From an uncultured Oscillospiraceae bacterium (GTDB lineage: Bacteria; Bacillota_A; Clostridia; Oscillospirales; Oscillospiraceae), in the NCBI GenBank assembly GCA_944387755.1, contig CALXGC010000002.1, positions 1 to 13,952 on the forward strand: DNA of 13,952 nt, read 5' to 3'. Made by a program: the position numbers and the translations under genes. The notes under the pieces are model-generated. The model searched no databases. It was not told where the DNA came from and worked only from the letters and a program-made list of their open reading frames with translations. Below, in pieces: positions 5,909 to 13,641 of this stretch (within the stretch, counting starts at the first letter, position 1; each line of letters starts with the position of its first letter).

Positions 5909-6123
5909 AGGCCCTTCTTCTTTGGATGATCCGGTTTTATCAGAAAAATATTTCTCCCATGCGTCCCCCCTGCTGCCGCTTCATCCCCACCTGCTCGGCC
6001 TATGCCCTGGAGGCGGTGGAGAAATACGGCCCCTGGAAGGGGGGGTGGCTGGCCCTGCGCCGCATTCTGCGCTGCCAGCCCTTCCACCGGCAGAAGTCCA
6101 TCGAGTACGACCCCGTGCCATAG
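5905..6123 (+). CDS. yidD: Membrane protein insertion efficiency factor YidD
   Basis: YidD is a small membrane-associated protein that improves YidC-dependent insertion. The 72-residue product has an amphipathic start ([18 protein letters not shown]) and the characteristic Cys motif [20 protein letters not shown]. It then reads [13 protein letters not shown] and ends YDPVP. Family members usually have a Gly-rich stretch before the terminal DPVP; here it is [12 protein letters not shown], a mild divergence. The ATG at 5905 follows GGGAGG by 7 nt and overlaps the rnpA stop. An in-frame GTG at 5881 would add eight residues but lies inside rnpA without a good ribosome binding site. yidC begins 39 bp after the stop, matching the usual rnpA-yidD-yidC order. 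Confidence 0.95.
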   Translation: MKALLLWMIRFYQKNISPMRPPCCRFIPTCSAYALEAVEKYGPWKGGWLALRRILRCQPFHRQKSIEYDPVP

Positions 6124-6162
6124 AGAAGAGCCGGACCTATTTTACAACGTGGAGGTACCATT

Positions 6163-7656
6163 GTGGGTATTATTCTGACGCCCTTTGCCTGGCTTTTGAT
6201 GGTCTTTTACGACTTCTTCCAAAGCTACGGCATCGCCCTGATTCTATTTGCCCTGGTCATCAAGCTGGTCCTCTTCCCCTTCAACCTGAAGGCCAAAAAG
6301 AGCATGATTCAGATGAACCTGCTCTCCGGAAGAATGCAGCAGCTTCAGAAGCAGTACGGCAAGGACCGGGAGCGCTATAACATGGAGATCCAGAAGCTCT
6401 ATGAGCGGGAGAAGGTCAACCCCATGGGGGGCTGTCTCTGGTCCCTGATCCCTGTGATCTTCCTGATGGTGCTCTATGTCCTCATCCGCGAGCCCATGAC
6501 CTACTTCATGCACCTGTCCCTGGAGCAGATTCAGACCGTCGCCCAGGAGCTGGACTGGCAGACCGTGGCCGTGGCCAACGGCTGGGTGTCCCAGAGCGCC
6601 ATGGAGAAGCTGGCCCAGCAGGTGGCCAGCGGAGAGATTACCTCTGTCTTTGAAAACGGAACCTATAACCAGATGTACCTGGCCTCCCTGATTACGCCGG
6701 AGAATCTGGCCAGCATTCAGGCCCTGCTGGGCGAGGCCGGGGGAGACGTGTTCGCCATGAACTTCTCCTTCCTGGGCCTCAATCTGGCCAATATCCCCCG
6801 CTGGGACTTCTGGAACGCCGAAAACGGCCTGAGCTGGGGCTCCATCGGCCTGTTCCTGCTGCCCCTGGTGTCGGTGGCCGTGTCCTTCCTGTCCATGCTG
6901 GTGAGCATGAAGACCAACCAGATGAACCGGGGCGGCCAGGAGAACGACCAGGTGGCCCGCACCAACCGGACCATGATGATCACCATGCCCCTGATCTCCC
7001 TGTGGATCGGCTTTACCGTCCCCGCCAGCCTGTCCATCTACTGGGTGTCTCAGTATGTGTTCACCATCTTCCAGGAGCTGGTCTGCGGCCGGCTGCTGAA
7101 GAAGGACTATGAGGCCGCCCGCGCCGCCGCCGCCGAGCGGGAGCGCCAGGAGAAGGAAGAGGAGAAGAAGCGCCGGGAGGAGGCCCGCCTGGAGCGCCAG
7201 CGCCGCATGGAGGAAGAGAAGAAGAACCGCGGCAAGCATAAGAGCGCCAAGAAGGGCGAGCCCGCCCTCCCCGGCATCAACAAGGACGACAGCCGGGTGG
7301 GCATTCGCGCCTATGCCCGCGGCCGCGCCTATGACCCCGACCGGTTCGGCGGCGTGCAGCCCTACCGGGACTTCAGCGACCTGCTCCGCCAGGAGGCGGA
7401 GGCCCAGGCCGCCCGCGCCAATCAGAAGCGGAACAAAAAGGAAACCTCCGCCATGACCCCCGCCCCCCAGGACCAGGAGCCCCAGGAGCCCGTCCGGCAG
7501 GAGCCGGTCCAGCCGGTCCAGGAGGAGCAGGCCCTTCAGCCCGCCCCCCAGCAGTCCCCCAAGACCCCGGCGGAGACCGAGGAGATCGAGGTGGAAGTGG
7601 AGCAGGTGGAAGAGGAGCTCCCGGAGACCGAGGAAGACAAAAAGGAAGGTGTCTGA
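6163..7656 (+). CDS. yidC: Membrane protein insertase YidC/Oxa1 family, with a long charged C-terminal tail
   Basis: YidC inserts and folds inner-membrane proteins. The 497-residue product has hydrophobic segments at about 22-40, 91-108, 227-250 and 268-305. Conserved landmarks are NPMGGCLWSLIP (86-97) and PASLSIYWVSQYVF (287-300). The hydrophilic-groove position that is Arg in many homologues appears as Lys34 (VIKLVLFP). I see no signal peptide or lipobox, unlike SpoIIIJ. Residues 313-497 form a tail rare in length for Gram-positive YidC: a Lys/Arg/Glu coiled-coil-like stretch, a short ordered-looking RVGIRAYARGRAYDPDRFGG block, then a Pro/Gln/Glu acidic end. The GTG start at 6163 follows GGAGG by 7 nt. 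jag starts one base after its TGA. Confidence 0.95.
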   Translation: MGIILTPFAWLLMVFYDFFQSYGIALILFALVIKLVLFPFNLKAKKSMIQMNLLSGRMQQLQKQYGKDRERYNMEIQKLYEREKVNPMGGCLWSLIPVIFLMVLYVLIREPMTYFMHLSLEQIQTVAQELDWQTVAVANGWVSQSAMEKLAQQVASGEITSVFENGTYNQMYLASLITPENLASIQALLGEAGGDVFAMNFSFLGLNLANIPRWDFWNAENGLSWGSIGLFLLPLVSVAVSFLSMLVSMKTNQMNRGGQENDQVARTNRTMMITMPLISLWIGFTVPASLSIYWVSQYVFTIFQELVCGRLLKKDYEAARAAAAERERQEKEEEKKRREEARLERQRRMEEEKKNRGKHKSAKKGEPALPGINKDDSRVGIRAYARGRAYDPDRFGGVQPYRDFSDLLRQEAEAQAARANQKRNKKETSAMTPAPQDQEPQEPVRQEPVQPVQEEQALQPAPQQSPKTPAETEEIEVEVEQVEEELPETEEDKKEGV

Positions 7657-7657
7657 C

Positions 7658-8491
7658 ATGGTGAAGTGGATTGAGACCACTGGACGTTCCGAGGAGGACG
7701 CCATTGCCGCCGCCCTGTTCCAGCTGGGACTGGACCGGGACGACGTGTCTGTGGAAGTGATCGAGCGGGCCAAGTCCGGCTTTCTGGGCTTCGGCGGCAA
7801 CCCCGCCAAGGTCCGCGTGAGCTATGAGGTCCCCGGCGAAGACGGGGCGGAGGAGGCGGAGAAGACGCCGGCAGAGCCCGCCCCCGCCCCTCAGCCCGCC
7901 CCGGAGGAGACCCAGGCCGCTCCGGAGCCCCCCCGTCCGGAGGAGAAGAATGTCCTCCAGCCGGGAGACGAGGTGCTCATCGGCCAGGAGGACGCCGGAG
8001 CGGAAAAGCCCCTCTCCCCCGCCCCGGAGGACGACCCAAGAGCGGTCCGGATTCGGGAGTTCCTCACCGGCCTGATGGAGCACCTCCATGTCCAGGCCGT
8101 GCCGGAGATCTACATGGGAGAGAACGGCTATAAAGTCATTCTCCAGGGCAGAGGCCTGGGGGCCATCATCGGCCGCCGGGGCGAGACGCTGGACGCCATC
8201 CAGCAGCTCACCAACTACGCCGTGAACCACGGCCAGTCCAAGCGGGTGCGTATCCACATCGACGCCGAGGGCTACCGCGCCAAGCGGGAGGAGTCCCTCC
8301 AGCGCCTGGCGGTGAAGGTGGCCGGCAAGGTGGTCCGCTACCGGAAAAATATGACCCTGGAGCCCATGAACGCCTACGAGCGCCATGTGATCCACGCGGC
8401 CCTTCAGGATTATCCCAACGTCACCACCTACTCCATCGGCGTGGAGCCCGGACGCCGGACCGTGGTGGCCTATTCCCCCGGACAGAAGTAA
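7658..8491 (+). CDS. jag: SpoIIIJ-associated RNA-binding protein Jag (KhpB), Jag_N-KH-R3H
   Basis: Jag/KhpB is a cytoplasmic RNA-binding protein, usually encoded beside yidC; homologues act with KhpA on small RNAs and cell elongation. The 277-residue product has a Jag_N domain (about 1-52, with SGFLGFGGNPAKV), a Pro/Glu-rich linker (about 55-125), a KH domain with the GRRG loop at 172-175 in GAIIGRRGETLDAIQQL, and an R3H domain with Arg242 and His246 in ERHVIH. Intact GxxG and R-x3-H motifs indicate working nucleic-acid binding. The ATG at 7658 is preferred over a GTG at 7649 that overlaps yidC, because AGGAAGG lies 9 nt upstream. A strong terminator follows, so the operon ends here; mnmE and mnmG, common next genes, are absent. 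Confidence 0.95.
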   Translation: MVKWIETTGRSEEDAIAAALFQLGLDRDDVSVEVIERAKSGFLGFGGNPAKVRVSYEVPGEDGAEEAEKTPAEPAPAPQPAPEETQAAPEPPRPEEKNVLQPGDEVLIGQEDAGAEKPLSPAPEDDPRAVRIREFLTGLMEHLHVQAVPEIYMGENGYKVILQGRGLGAIIGRRGETLDAIQQLTNYAVNHGQSKRVRIHIDAEGYRAKREESLQRLAVKVAGKVVRYRKNMTLEPMNAYERHVIHAALQDYPNVTTYSIGVEPGRRTVVAYSPGQK

Positions 8492-8502
8492 ACAGCCCGA
8501 TA

Positions 8503-8535
8503 CCGCGGCGGAGCGCTCTTCCGCCGCGGTTTTTT
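8503..8535 (+). terminator. Rho-independent terminator of the rpmH-jag operon
   Basis: CCGCGGCGGA (8503-8512) pairs perfectly with TCCGCCGCGG (8520-8529) around a 7-nt loop, followed by six T. It lies 11 bp after the jag stop. Confidence 0.95.
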
Positions 8536-8559
8536 GCTTATTTTTGAGCGGGCAGAAAA

Positions 8560-9022
8560 AAGCCTTCCCCCCACAGGGGGGAAGGTGGCGCGAAGCGCCG
8601 GATGAGGGGGCGGACGTATCTGTGGGGCGCGGCGGCCCGGCGCGTCCGCCGAAACGCAATCCCCCGCCGCCTTCGGCGGCACCCCCTTTCAAAAGGGGGC
8701 GGGCGGCCGCAAGGGCCGCCCCTACGGCAACAACGGACGTTACTGCTCTAAAGCCTCCCCCTCCGGGGGAGGTGCCGGGCGAAGCGAGGCGGAGGGGGTT
8801 TAACCGGCAAACGTGTCCGTGGGACGCGGCGGCCCGGCGCGCCCGCCGAAACGCAATCCCCCGCCGCCTTCGGCGGCACCCCCTTTCAAAAGGGGGCGGG
8901 CGGCCGCAAGGGCCGCCCCTACGGCAACGGACGTCGGGTGCTCCAAAGCCTCCCCCTCCGGGGGAGGTGCCGAGCGAAGCGAGGCGGAGGGGGTTAAACC
9001 GGCGGCCCGGCGCGCCCGCCGG
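8560..9022 (+). repeat. Extragenic repeat cluster 3 with a 197-bp tandem duplication
   Basis: No gene is supportable in this 460-bp stretch. It opens with a CCTTCCCCCCACAGGGGGGAAGG stem and a GGCGCGAAGCGCC hairpin (8564-8600). A composite unit then occurs twice about 197 bp apart (landmark GAAACGCAAT at 8651 and 8848). Each unit contains GCCGCC-TTC-GGCGGC, CCCCCTTT-CA-AAAGGGGG, hairpin GGGCGGCC-GCAAG-GGCCGCCC with tail CCTACGGCAAC (8701-8721, 8898-8918), and module A (from 8753 and 8948). The near identity implies recent duplication or gene conversion. The second unit ends without the AAACGTGTCCGTGG linker. It sits between the jag terminator and the decarboxylase start, and no convincing promoter is visible in the last 65 bp. 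Confidence 0.88.
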
Positions 9023-9088
9023 AAGGAGCCAAACCAGAAGATTGTTGCACAAAATACAGTGGAGATGTGGAAACCAGGAGGGAGAACG

Positions 9089-10417
9089 GTGAAGAAAACG
9101 CCATTATATGACAGATTAAAGGAATATTCGGCCCAAAACCCGGCGCGTTTCCACATGCCCGGCCACAAGGGTGGAGAACTGCCCATCCCGGAGCTGACGG
9201 CGGCGGCGGGGCTGGATGTGACGGAGATACCGGGGACGGGGAATCTGTACTGTGCGGGCGCGCCCTTTGACGGGGCCCAGAGGCTCTGGGCGGAGGCCTT
9301 TGGGTTTGAGTTCTGCCAGTTTCTCACCGGCGGGTCCACTCTGGGGCTGCACACGGGGCTGGCGCTGCTGTGCAGGCCGGGGGACAGGGTTTTGGTGGAC
9401 CGGAGCTGTCACCGGGCGGTTTTTCATGCGATGGCCCTGCTGGACCTGGAGCCGGTGTATCTGGAGCGGCCCTGGCTGGAGGGGGAGAATCTGATTGGCC
9501 CCATTGTCCCGGAGCTTGTGGACAGGGCGCTGGAGCGCTGCCCGGAGATCAAGACGGTCTGTATTACTTCGCCCACATATGCCGGAATTTTGTCGGACGT
9601 GGCGGAAATTTCCCACATTGTCCATGGCCGCGGTGGAAAACTGCTGGTGGACGGGGCCCACGGGGCCCATCTGCCCTTTCTGGGACTGCGGCCCTTTGCG
9701 GGGGCGGACGCCGTGACGGCCAGCGCCCACAAGACCCTTCCGGCCCTGGGGCAGGGGGCTTTGCTGTTTACCAACGGCCTGGACCCGGACCAGGTGCGGC
9801 GGACGGCCAGTATCTTCGGCACGTCCAGCCCGTCCTATCTGATACTGGCCAGCATGGACGCCGCCCGCCCCTGGCTGGAGGGGGAGGGGGGCGCGGCATA
9901 CCGCCGGACGGCCCGCCGGGTGGCGGCGCTGCGGCGGAAGTACCCCGCCCTGGACGGCCTGCCCCTGGACCCCGCCCGGCTGACCTTGAAGGCGCTGGAC
10001 GGCCCGGCCCTGGCCCGCGCCCTGGAGGACCGGGGGATCTTTCCGGAGATGGAGGATGGGGGGCATGTGGTGTTCATCTGCACCCCCTGGGATCTGCGGG
10101 AGAATTTTGACCGCCTGGAGGGGGCGCTGGAGGAGCTGGAAGACCAGCTGGGGGACTGTCCCCCCATCCCCGCCCCTCCGCTGCCGGAGCGGGCCTGCTC
10201 CCTCCGGGCCGCCCTGCTGGGGGAGAGCCGGAAGAAGGCGCTGGCGGACTGCCTGGGGGAGATTGCGGCGCAGGCCGTGGCCCCCTATCCCCCCGGCGTG
10301 CCGGTGATTGCGCCGGGGGAGCGGATTGGGAAAAAAGAACTGGCCTATTTGCGGGAAATAGGATATAATACAGGGTCAGAGGTACGCATTGCGGCGGAGC
10401 CGCCCGCGGATAAGTGA
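9089..10417 (+). CDS. PLP-dependent Orn/Lys/Arg decarboxylase family protein (YaaO-like)
   Basis: This is a fold-type I pyridoxal-phosphate enzyme of the basic amino-acid decarboxylase family (polyamine-type chemistry; arginine, lysine or ornithine as likely substrates). The 442-residue product has the N-terminal FHMPGHKGG, GGSTLGLHTGL (cofactor pocket), ITSPTYAGILSDV, DGAHGAHL (Asp188, pyridine-nitrogen contact) and SAHKTLPALGQGA with the Schiff-base Lys215. The GTG at 9089 has AGGAGGG 7 nt upstream. An ATG at 9065 is in frame but poorly served, and the open frame further upstream runs through repeats. It ends 8 bp before holB. yaaO also lies upstream of holB in B. subtilis, with tmk, yaaQ and yaaR in between; these are missing here. 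Substrate specificity cannot be assigned. Confidence 0.92.
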   Translation: MKKTPLYDRLKEYSAQNPARFHMPGHKGGELPIPELTAAAGLDVTEIPGTGNLYCAGAPFDGAQRLWAEAFGFEFCQFLTGGSTLGLHTGLALLCRPGDRVLVDRSCHRAVFHAMALLDLEPVYLERPWLEGENLIGPIVPELVDRALERCPEIKTVCITSPTYAGILSDVAEISHIVHGRGGKLLVDGAHGAHLPFLGLRPFAGADAVTASAHKTLPALGQGALLFTNGLDPDQVRRTASIFGTSSPSYLILASMDAARPWLEGEGGAAYRRTARRVAALRRKYPALDGLPLDPARLTLKALDGPALARALEDRGIFPEMEDGGHVVFICTPWDLRENFDRLEGALEELEDQLGDCPPIPAPPLPERACSLRAALLGESRKKALADCLGEIAAQAVAPYPPGVPVIAPGERIGKKELAYLREIGYNTGSEVRIAAEPPADK

Positions 10418-10425
10418 GGAGCGCT

Positions 10426-11358
10426 ATGGAACTGTCTGCCCTGGCGGGAAACCGCCGTCTGAAGGAACAGCTGGCCGGCCAGGAGGAGGGGCGGGGGCTG
10501 TCCCACGCCTATATTCTCTCCGGCCCCGCCGGCTCCGGGAAGCACACCCTGGCCCGGCTGCTGTGCGCCGCCATGCTGTGCGCCGCCCCCGCCGGCCGGC
10601 GGCCCTGCGGCCGCTGCGGACCCTGCCGGAAGGTTTTCGGGGGCATACACCCCGACGCGGCCCTGATCTCCGGGCCCAAGGAGGGGAAGCCCATCACCGT
10701 GGACCAGGTGCGGGAGCTGCGCGCCGGGGCCTACATCCGCCCCAACGAGGGGGAGCGGAAGATCTATGTGCTGGAGCGGGCCGGCCAGATGAACGCCAGC
10801 GCCCAGAACGCCCTGCTGAAGCTGCTGGAGGAGGGGCCCCCCTACGCGGCCTTTCTGCTGCTGGCAGAGAACACAGGCGGCCTGCTTCAGACGGTGCGCT
10901 CCCGGTGCGTGGAGCTGCCCCTGCGGCCGGTGTCCCCGGCGGAGGCGGAGGCGTGGCTGCGGGCGCGCTGCCCGGACCGCCCGCCGGAGGAGCTGCGCCG
11001 CGCCGCGCGGGAGTCCCAGGGGATTCTGGGCCGGGCGCTGGAGCTGCTGGAGGACGGCCAGGCCGCCCAGGCCCGGCGGAGCCGGGCGGAGGACCTGGTC
11101 CGGGCCCTGGAGGGGACCGACGAGCTGGCCCTCTTCACCGCCAGCCGGGTTTTGGAGCAGGCGGACCGGGAGGAGCTGCTGCGGCTGCTGGACCAGACGT
11201 ATTTCCAGCTTGGGGAGCGCCTTGCCGCCGCGCCGGACACAGCCCGCCTGCTGCGGGGGGCGGAGCTGGTGAAGAAGCTGCGGGACGCCGCCGGATTCAA
11301 TGTCAATCCCGGCCAGCTGGCCGGCTGGCTGTGCGCGGAGATGTTCCGGGAGACGTGA
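10426..11358 (+). CDS. holB: DNA polymerase III delta prime subunit (clamp loader)
   Basis: Delta prime is the stator of the clamp loader that opens the DnaN ring. The 310-residue product has a Walker A-like GPAGSGKHT (33-41). Its zinc module has spacing Cys52-x8-Cys61-x2-Cys64-x2-Cys67, exactly the delta-prime pattern. The helix QMNASAQNALLKLLEEGPP and the SRC motif (Ser159-Arg160-Cys161), which supplies the arginine finger to a neighbouring subunit, are also present. The Walker B region reads VLERAGQMN rather than DEAD, consistent with a subunit that need not hydrolyse ATP. The C-terminal domain fits the collar. The ATG at 10426 follows GAGGAG closely (4 nt), 8 bp after the decarboxylase stop. 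ricT follows 51 bp downstream, the conserved holB-ricT pair. Confidence 0.94.
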   Translation: MELSALAGNRRLKEQLAGQEEGRGLSHAYILSGPAGSGKHTLARLLCAAMLCAAPAGRRPCGRCGPCRKVFGGIHPDAALISGPKEGKPITVDQVRELRAGAYIRPNEGERKIYVLERAGQMNASAQNALLKLLEEGPPYAAFLLLAENTGGLLQTVRSRCVELPLRPVSPAEAEAWLRARCPDRPPEELRRAARESQGILGRALELLEDGQAAQARRSRAEDLVRALEGTDELALFTASRVLEQADREELLRLLDQTYFQLGERLAAAPDTARLLRGAELVKKLRDAAGFNVNPGQLAGWLCAEMFRET

Positions 11359-11409
11359 CCCGGCAAGTCCTTCAAATCAGGAATATCAAGAATATAAAAA
11401 GGAGCCCAT

Positions 11410-12624
11410 ATGGTCGAGATTATCAGCGTCCGCTTTAAAGAGGGCGGAAAGCACTACTATTTCAACCCCAACGGGGAGCGGTTTCAGGCGGGCGAGGGGG
11501 TTATTGTAGAGACCTCCCGCGGGACGGAGTACGGGGAGTGCGTCCAGGAGAACACCCCCATTGACGAGATGGAGCTGACGGCCCCCCTGCGCCCGGTGCT
11601 CCGCCGGGCCACCCCGGAGGACCTGGAGATCCGCCGGAAAAATCAGGAGCGGGAGAAAAAGGCCTTTGAGATCTGCCAGGCGAAAATTCTGGAGCACGGC
11701 CTGGAGATGAAGCTGGTGGAGGCCGAGTGGAGCTTTGAGGGCAACAAGGTCATCTTCTTCTTCACCGCCGAGGGCCGGGTGGACTTCCGGGCCCTGGTGA
11801 AGGACCTGGCCGGGTCCATCCACGCCCGCATTGAGCTGCGGCAGATCGGCGTCCGGGACGAGGCGAAAATGCTGGGCGGCCTGGGTATCTGCGGCCGGCC
11901 CTTCTGCTGCGCCCAGTTCCTGGACGAGTTCCAGCCCGTCTCCATCAAAATGGCCAAGACTCAGAACCTGTCTTTAAACCCCACCAAGATCTCCGGCACC
12001 TGCGGGCGGCTGATGTGCTGCCTGAAGTATGAGCAGGAGGCCTATGAGGACCTGGTGAAGCGCTCCCCCAAGCAGGAGTCCTTTGTGGAGACGCCGGACG
12101 GGGCGGGGACCATCGCCTCGGTGAACCTGCTGCGCCAGACCGCCCAGGTGCGCCTGGACAGCGCCCCGGAGTCCCCCAAGACCTATCCCAACTGCGAGCT
12201 GCGGGTGATCCGCAGCGGCAAGGGCAAGCGCCCGGAGGGCTATGTGGAGCCCCCCGCCGAGGAGCTGGCCAAGCTCCGCCAGGCCCCGGAGCCCCAGGAG
12301 CCCCAGGAGCGGCGGGCCTCCTCCTCCCTGGCCGCCGCCGTGGAGGCGGTGCTCCACGGGGAGGCGCCCCAGTACGGCGGAGCCGGCGAGGAGGGGAAGC
12401 GCCGCCGCACCCGCCGCCGCAGCGGCCGCCCCCAGGGCGGAGAGGAGAAGGCCGCGCCCCAGAAGGAGCGCCGTCCCAAGGAGCGCCCCGCCGAGCGCCC
12501 CAAGGACAGCCGGGAGTCCCGGCCCGCCCCCAAGCCCCCCCAGGAGGGCGAGAAGCGCCGCCGCCCGCCCCGCCGCCGCTCCAACAACCCGAAGAGCCGG
12601 CCCCAGGGCGGTTCCGAGGCGTAA
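11410..12624 (+). CDS. ricT: RicT/YaaT, PSP1-domain regulator of RNase Y, with a long basic C-terminal tail
   Basis: RicT with RicA and RicF forms a complex carrying [4Fe-4S] clusters that steers RNase Y mRNA processing, and in B. subtilis it affects sporulation, competence and biofilms. The 404-residue product starts MVEIISVRFKEGGKHYYF and holds the PSP1 core, including RVDFRALVKDLAG. Two Cys clusters follow: GICGRPFCC (Cys161, 166, 167) and GTCGRLMCCLKYE (Cys198, 203, 204), the expected cluster ligands. After about residue 278 the protein continues with some 125 residues rich in Arg, Pro, Glu and Lys (RRRTRRRSGR, RRRPPRRRS); the B. subtilis protein is about 275 residues, so this tail is extra. 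It looks disordered and RNA-binding (inference). The ATG at 11410 follows AAGGAG. Confidence 0.93.
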   Translation: MVEIISVRFKEGGKHYYFNPNGERFQAGEGVIVETSRGTEYGECVQENTPIDEMELTAPLRPVLRRATPEDLEIRRKNQEREKKAFEICQAKILEHGLEMKLVEAEWSFEGNKVIFFFTAEGRVDFRALVKDLAGSIHARIELRQIGVRDEAKMLGGLGICGRPFCCAQFLDEFQPVSIKMAKTQNLSLNPTKISGTCGRLMCCLKYEQEAYEDLVKRSPKQESFVETPDGAGTIASVNLLRQTAQVRLDSAPESPKTYPNCELRVIRSGKGKRPEGYVEPPAEELAKLRQAPEPQEPQERRASSSLAAAVEAVLHGEAPQYGGAGEEGKRRRTRRRSGRPQGGEEKAAPQKERRPKERPAERPKDSRESRPAPKPPQEGEKRRRPPRRRSNNPKSRPQGGSEA

Positions 12625-12657
12625 GCGCGCCCCAGAGGAGACAGAGAGGAGCGGGGT

Positions 12658-13602
12658 ATGAGCGAATTTTTCAGCGCGCTGTCCGCGTCGTTTGTTCTGC
12701 TGATGATTATGGCGGTGGGCTATCTGCTGGGACATCTGGGCTGGGTGGGCCCGGCGGAGAAAAAATTTATCAGCCGCTTTATCGTCAATATCGCCGTGCC
12801 CTGCAACTGTATCACCGGCCTGCTGAACAATCTGGACCACGACAGCCTGGTCCAGGCGGGGGTGATGGTGCTCTCCAACGCCCTGGGCCTGGCGGCGATT
12901 ATGCTGGTCTCCGCTCTGGCGGCGGCGGCGCTCCGCCTGCCCAAGGAGCGGTGGGGGGTGTTTGTGGTCATGGCCGGCCTGTCCAACACCCTGTTTATCG
13001 GCCTGCCCGTGTCCACCCAGCTGTTTGGGGACGTGTGCATTCCCTATGTGATGATGTACTACCTGCCCAACACCTTCCTGCTCCAGTCGGTGGGCTTTCT
13101 GCTGATTGAGCGCTCCGGCACCAAGGGGGGCGGGCCCAAATCCCCCAGGGCGTTTTTGAAAAGCATTTTCTGGAAGCCGCCCATTGTCACCGTGCTGGCC
13201 TGCATTGCCCTGCTGCTGCTGGACCTGCGCCTGCCCGGCCCGGTGATGACCTGGGCGGAGTACATCAGCGGCACCGTCTCCCCCCTGGCGCTGATCTACT
13301 GCGGCATTATCGTGTATGAGCTGGGTCTGAAAAATCTGCGCCTGATGCGGGGCCTGCCCTCTGTGGTGCTTCTGCGCCTGGGGGTCGCGCCGGTGATCTG
13401 CTGGTGCTTCTGCCAGCTCTTCCAGATCAGCGGCCTGGCTATGAGCGTCTTCATCGTGGAGAGCGCCCTCCCCGTGGTCAGCCAGGCCCCCGTTTTGGCC
13501 GGCGCCTTCGGCGCGGACGAGCGCTATGCCGCCACCGGCGCGGTGCTGACCACCCTATGCAGCTTTCTGAGCATTCCCATCCTTATGGTGGTGCTGGGAT
13601 AA
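12658..13602 (+). CDS. AEC (auxin efflux carrier) family transporter
   Basis: This 314-residue integral membrane protein appears to have about ten transmembrane helices. It shows the AEC-type features FIVNIAVPCNCITGLL in helix 2 and GLSNTLFIGLPVSTQLFG in the middle. The second half repeats the pattern (SPLALIYCGIIVYELGL and ESALPVVSQAPVLAGAFG), the inverted-repeat fold typical of the family. Bacterial AEC proteins move organic acids such as malate or malonate; the substrate here is unknown. The ATG at 12658 lies 33 bp after the ricT stop and is preceded by AGAGGAG. No terminator separates the two, so it is probably the last gene of the decarboxylase-holB-ricT operon. A strong terminator follows directly. 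Its place after ricT, where yabA often sits, is lineage-specific. Confidence 0.88.
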   Translation: MSEFFSALSASFVLLMIMAVGYLLGHLGWVGPAEKKFISRFIVNIAVPCNCITGLLNNLDHDSLVQAGVMVLSNALGLAAIMLVSALAAAALRLPKERWGVFVVMAGLSNTLFIGLPVSTQLFGDVCIPYVMMYYLPNTFLLQSVGFLLIERSGTKGGGPKSPRAFLKSIFWKPPIVTVLACIALLLLDLRLPGPVMTWAEYISGTVSPLALIYCGIIVYELGLKNLRLMRGLPSVVLLRLGVAPVICWCFCQLFQISGLAMSVFIVESALPVVSQAPVLAGAFGADERYAATGAVLTTLCSFLSIPILMVVLG

Positions 13603-13608
13603 CACAAA

Positions 13609-13639
13609 ACAGGGACGGACAACCCGTCCCTGTTTTTTT
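13609..13639 (+). terminator. Rho-independent terminator after the AEC transporter
   Basis: ACAGGGACGG (13609-13618) pairs perfectly with CCGTCCCTGT (13624-13633) around ACAAC, followed by six more T. The A-run on the left pairs with the T-run, so it could also work for transcription from the opposite side. Confidence 0.95.
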
Positions 13640-13641
13640 GT

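Noticed and set aside
6244..7809. A 521-codon open frame antisense to yidC and jag
   Set aside because: Gly/Leu/His-rich translation with no recognisable motif. It mirrors GC-rich codon bias in the real genes, both of which are clear family members.
8560..9022. Possible insertion sequence or transposon remnant
   Set aside because: No transposase fragment and no flanking target duplication that I can see. Best treated as non-autonomous extragenic repeats.
7373..9052. A 559-codon minus-strand open frame spanning jag and cluster 3
   Set aside because: It joins repeat translation with the antisense of jag, and no motif is visible.
9023..9088. Promoter for the decarboxylase operon
   Set aside because: TTGTTGCAC and nearby A/T stretches give no -35/-10 pair with acceptable spacing, so I cannot place a promoter although one is needed somewhere upstream.
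11370..11402. Possible promoter just before ricT (TTCAAA, 16 bp, TATAAA)
   Set aside because: The -10 would lie only about 12 nt from the ATG and overlap the ribosome binding site; the match is weak and holB-ricT cotranscription explains expression.
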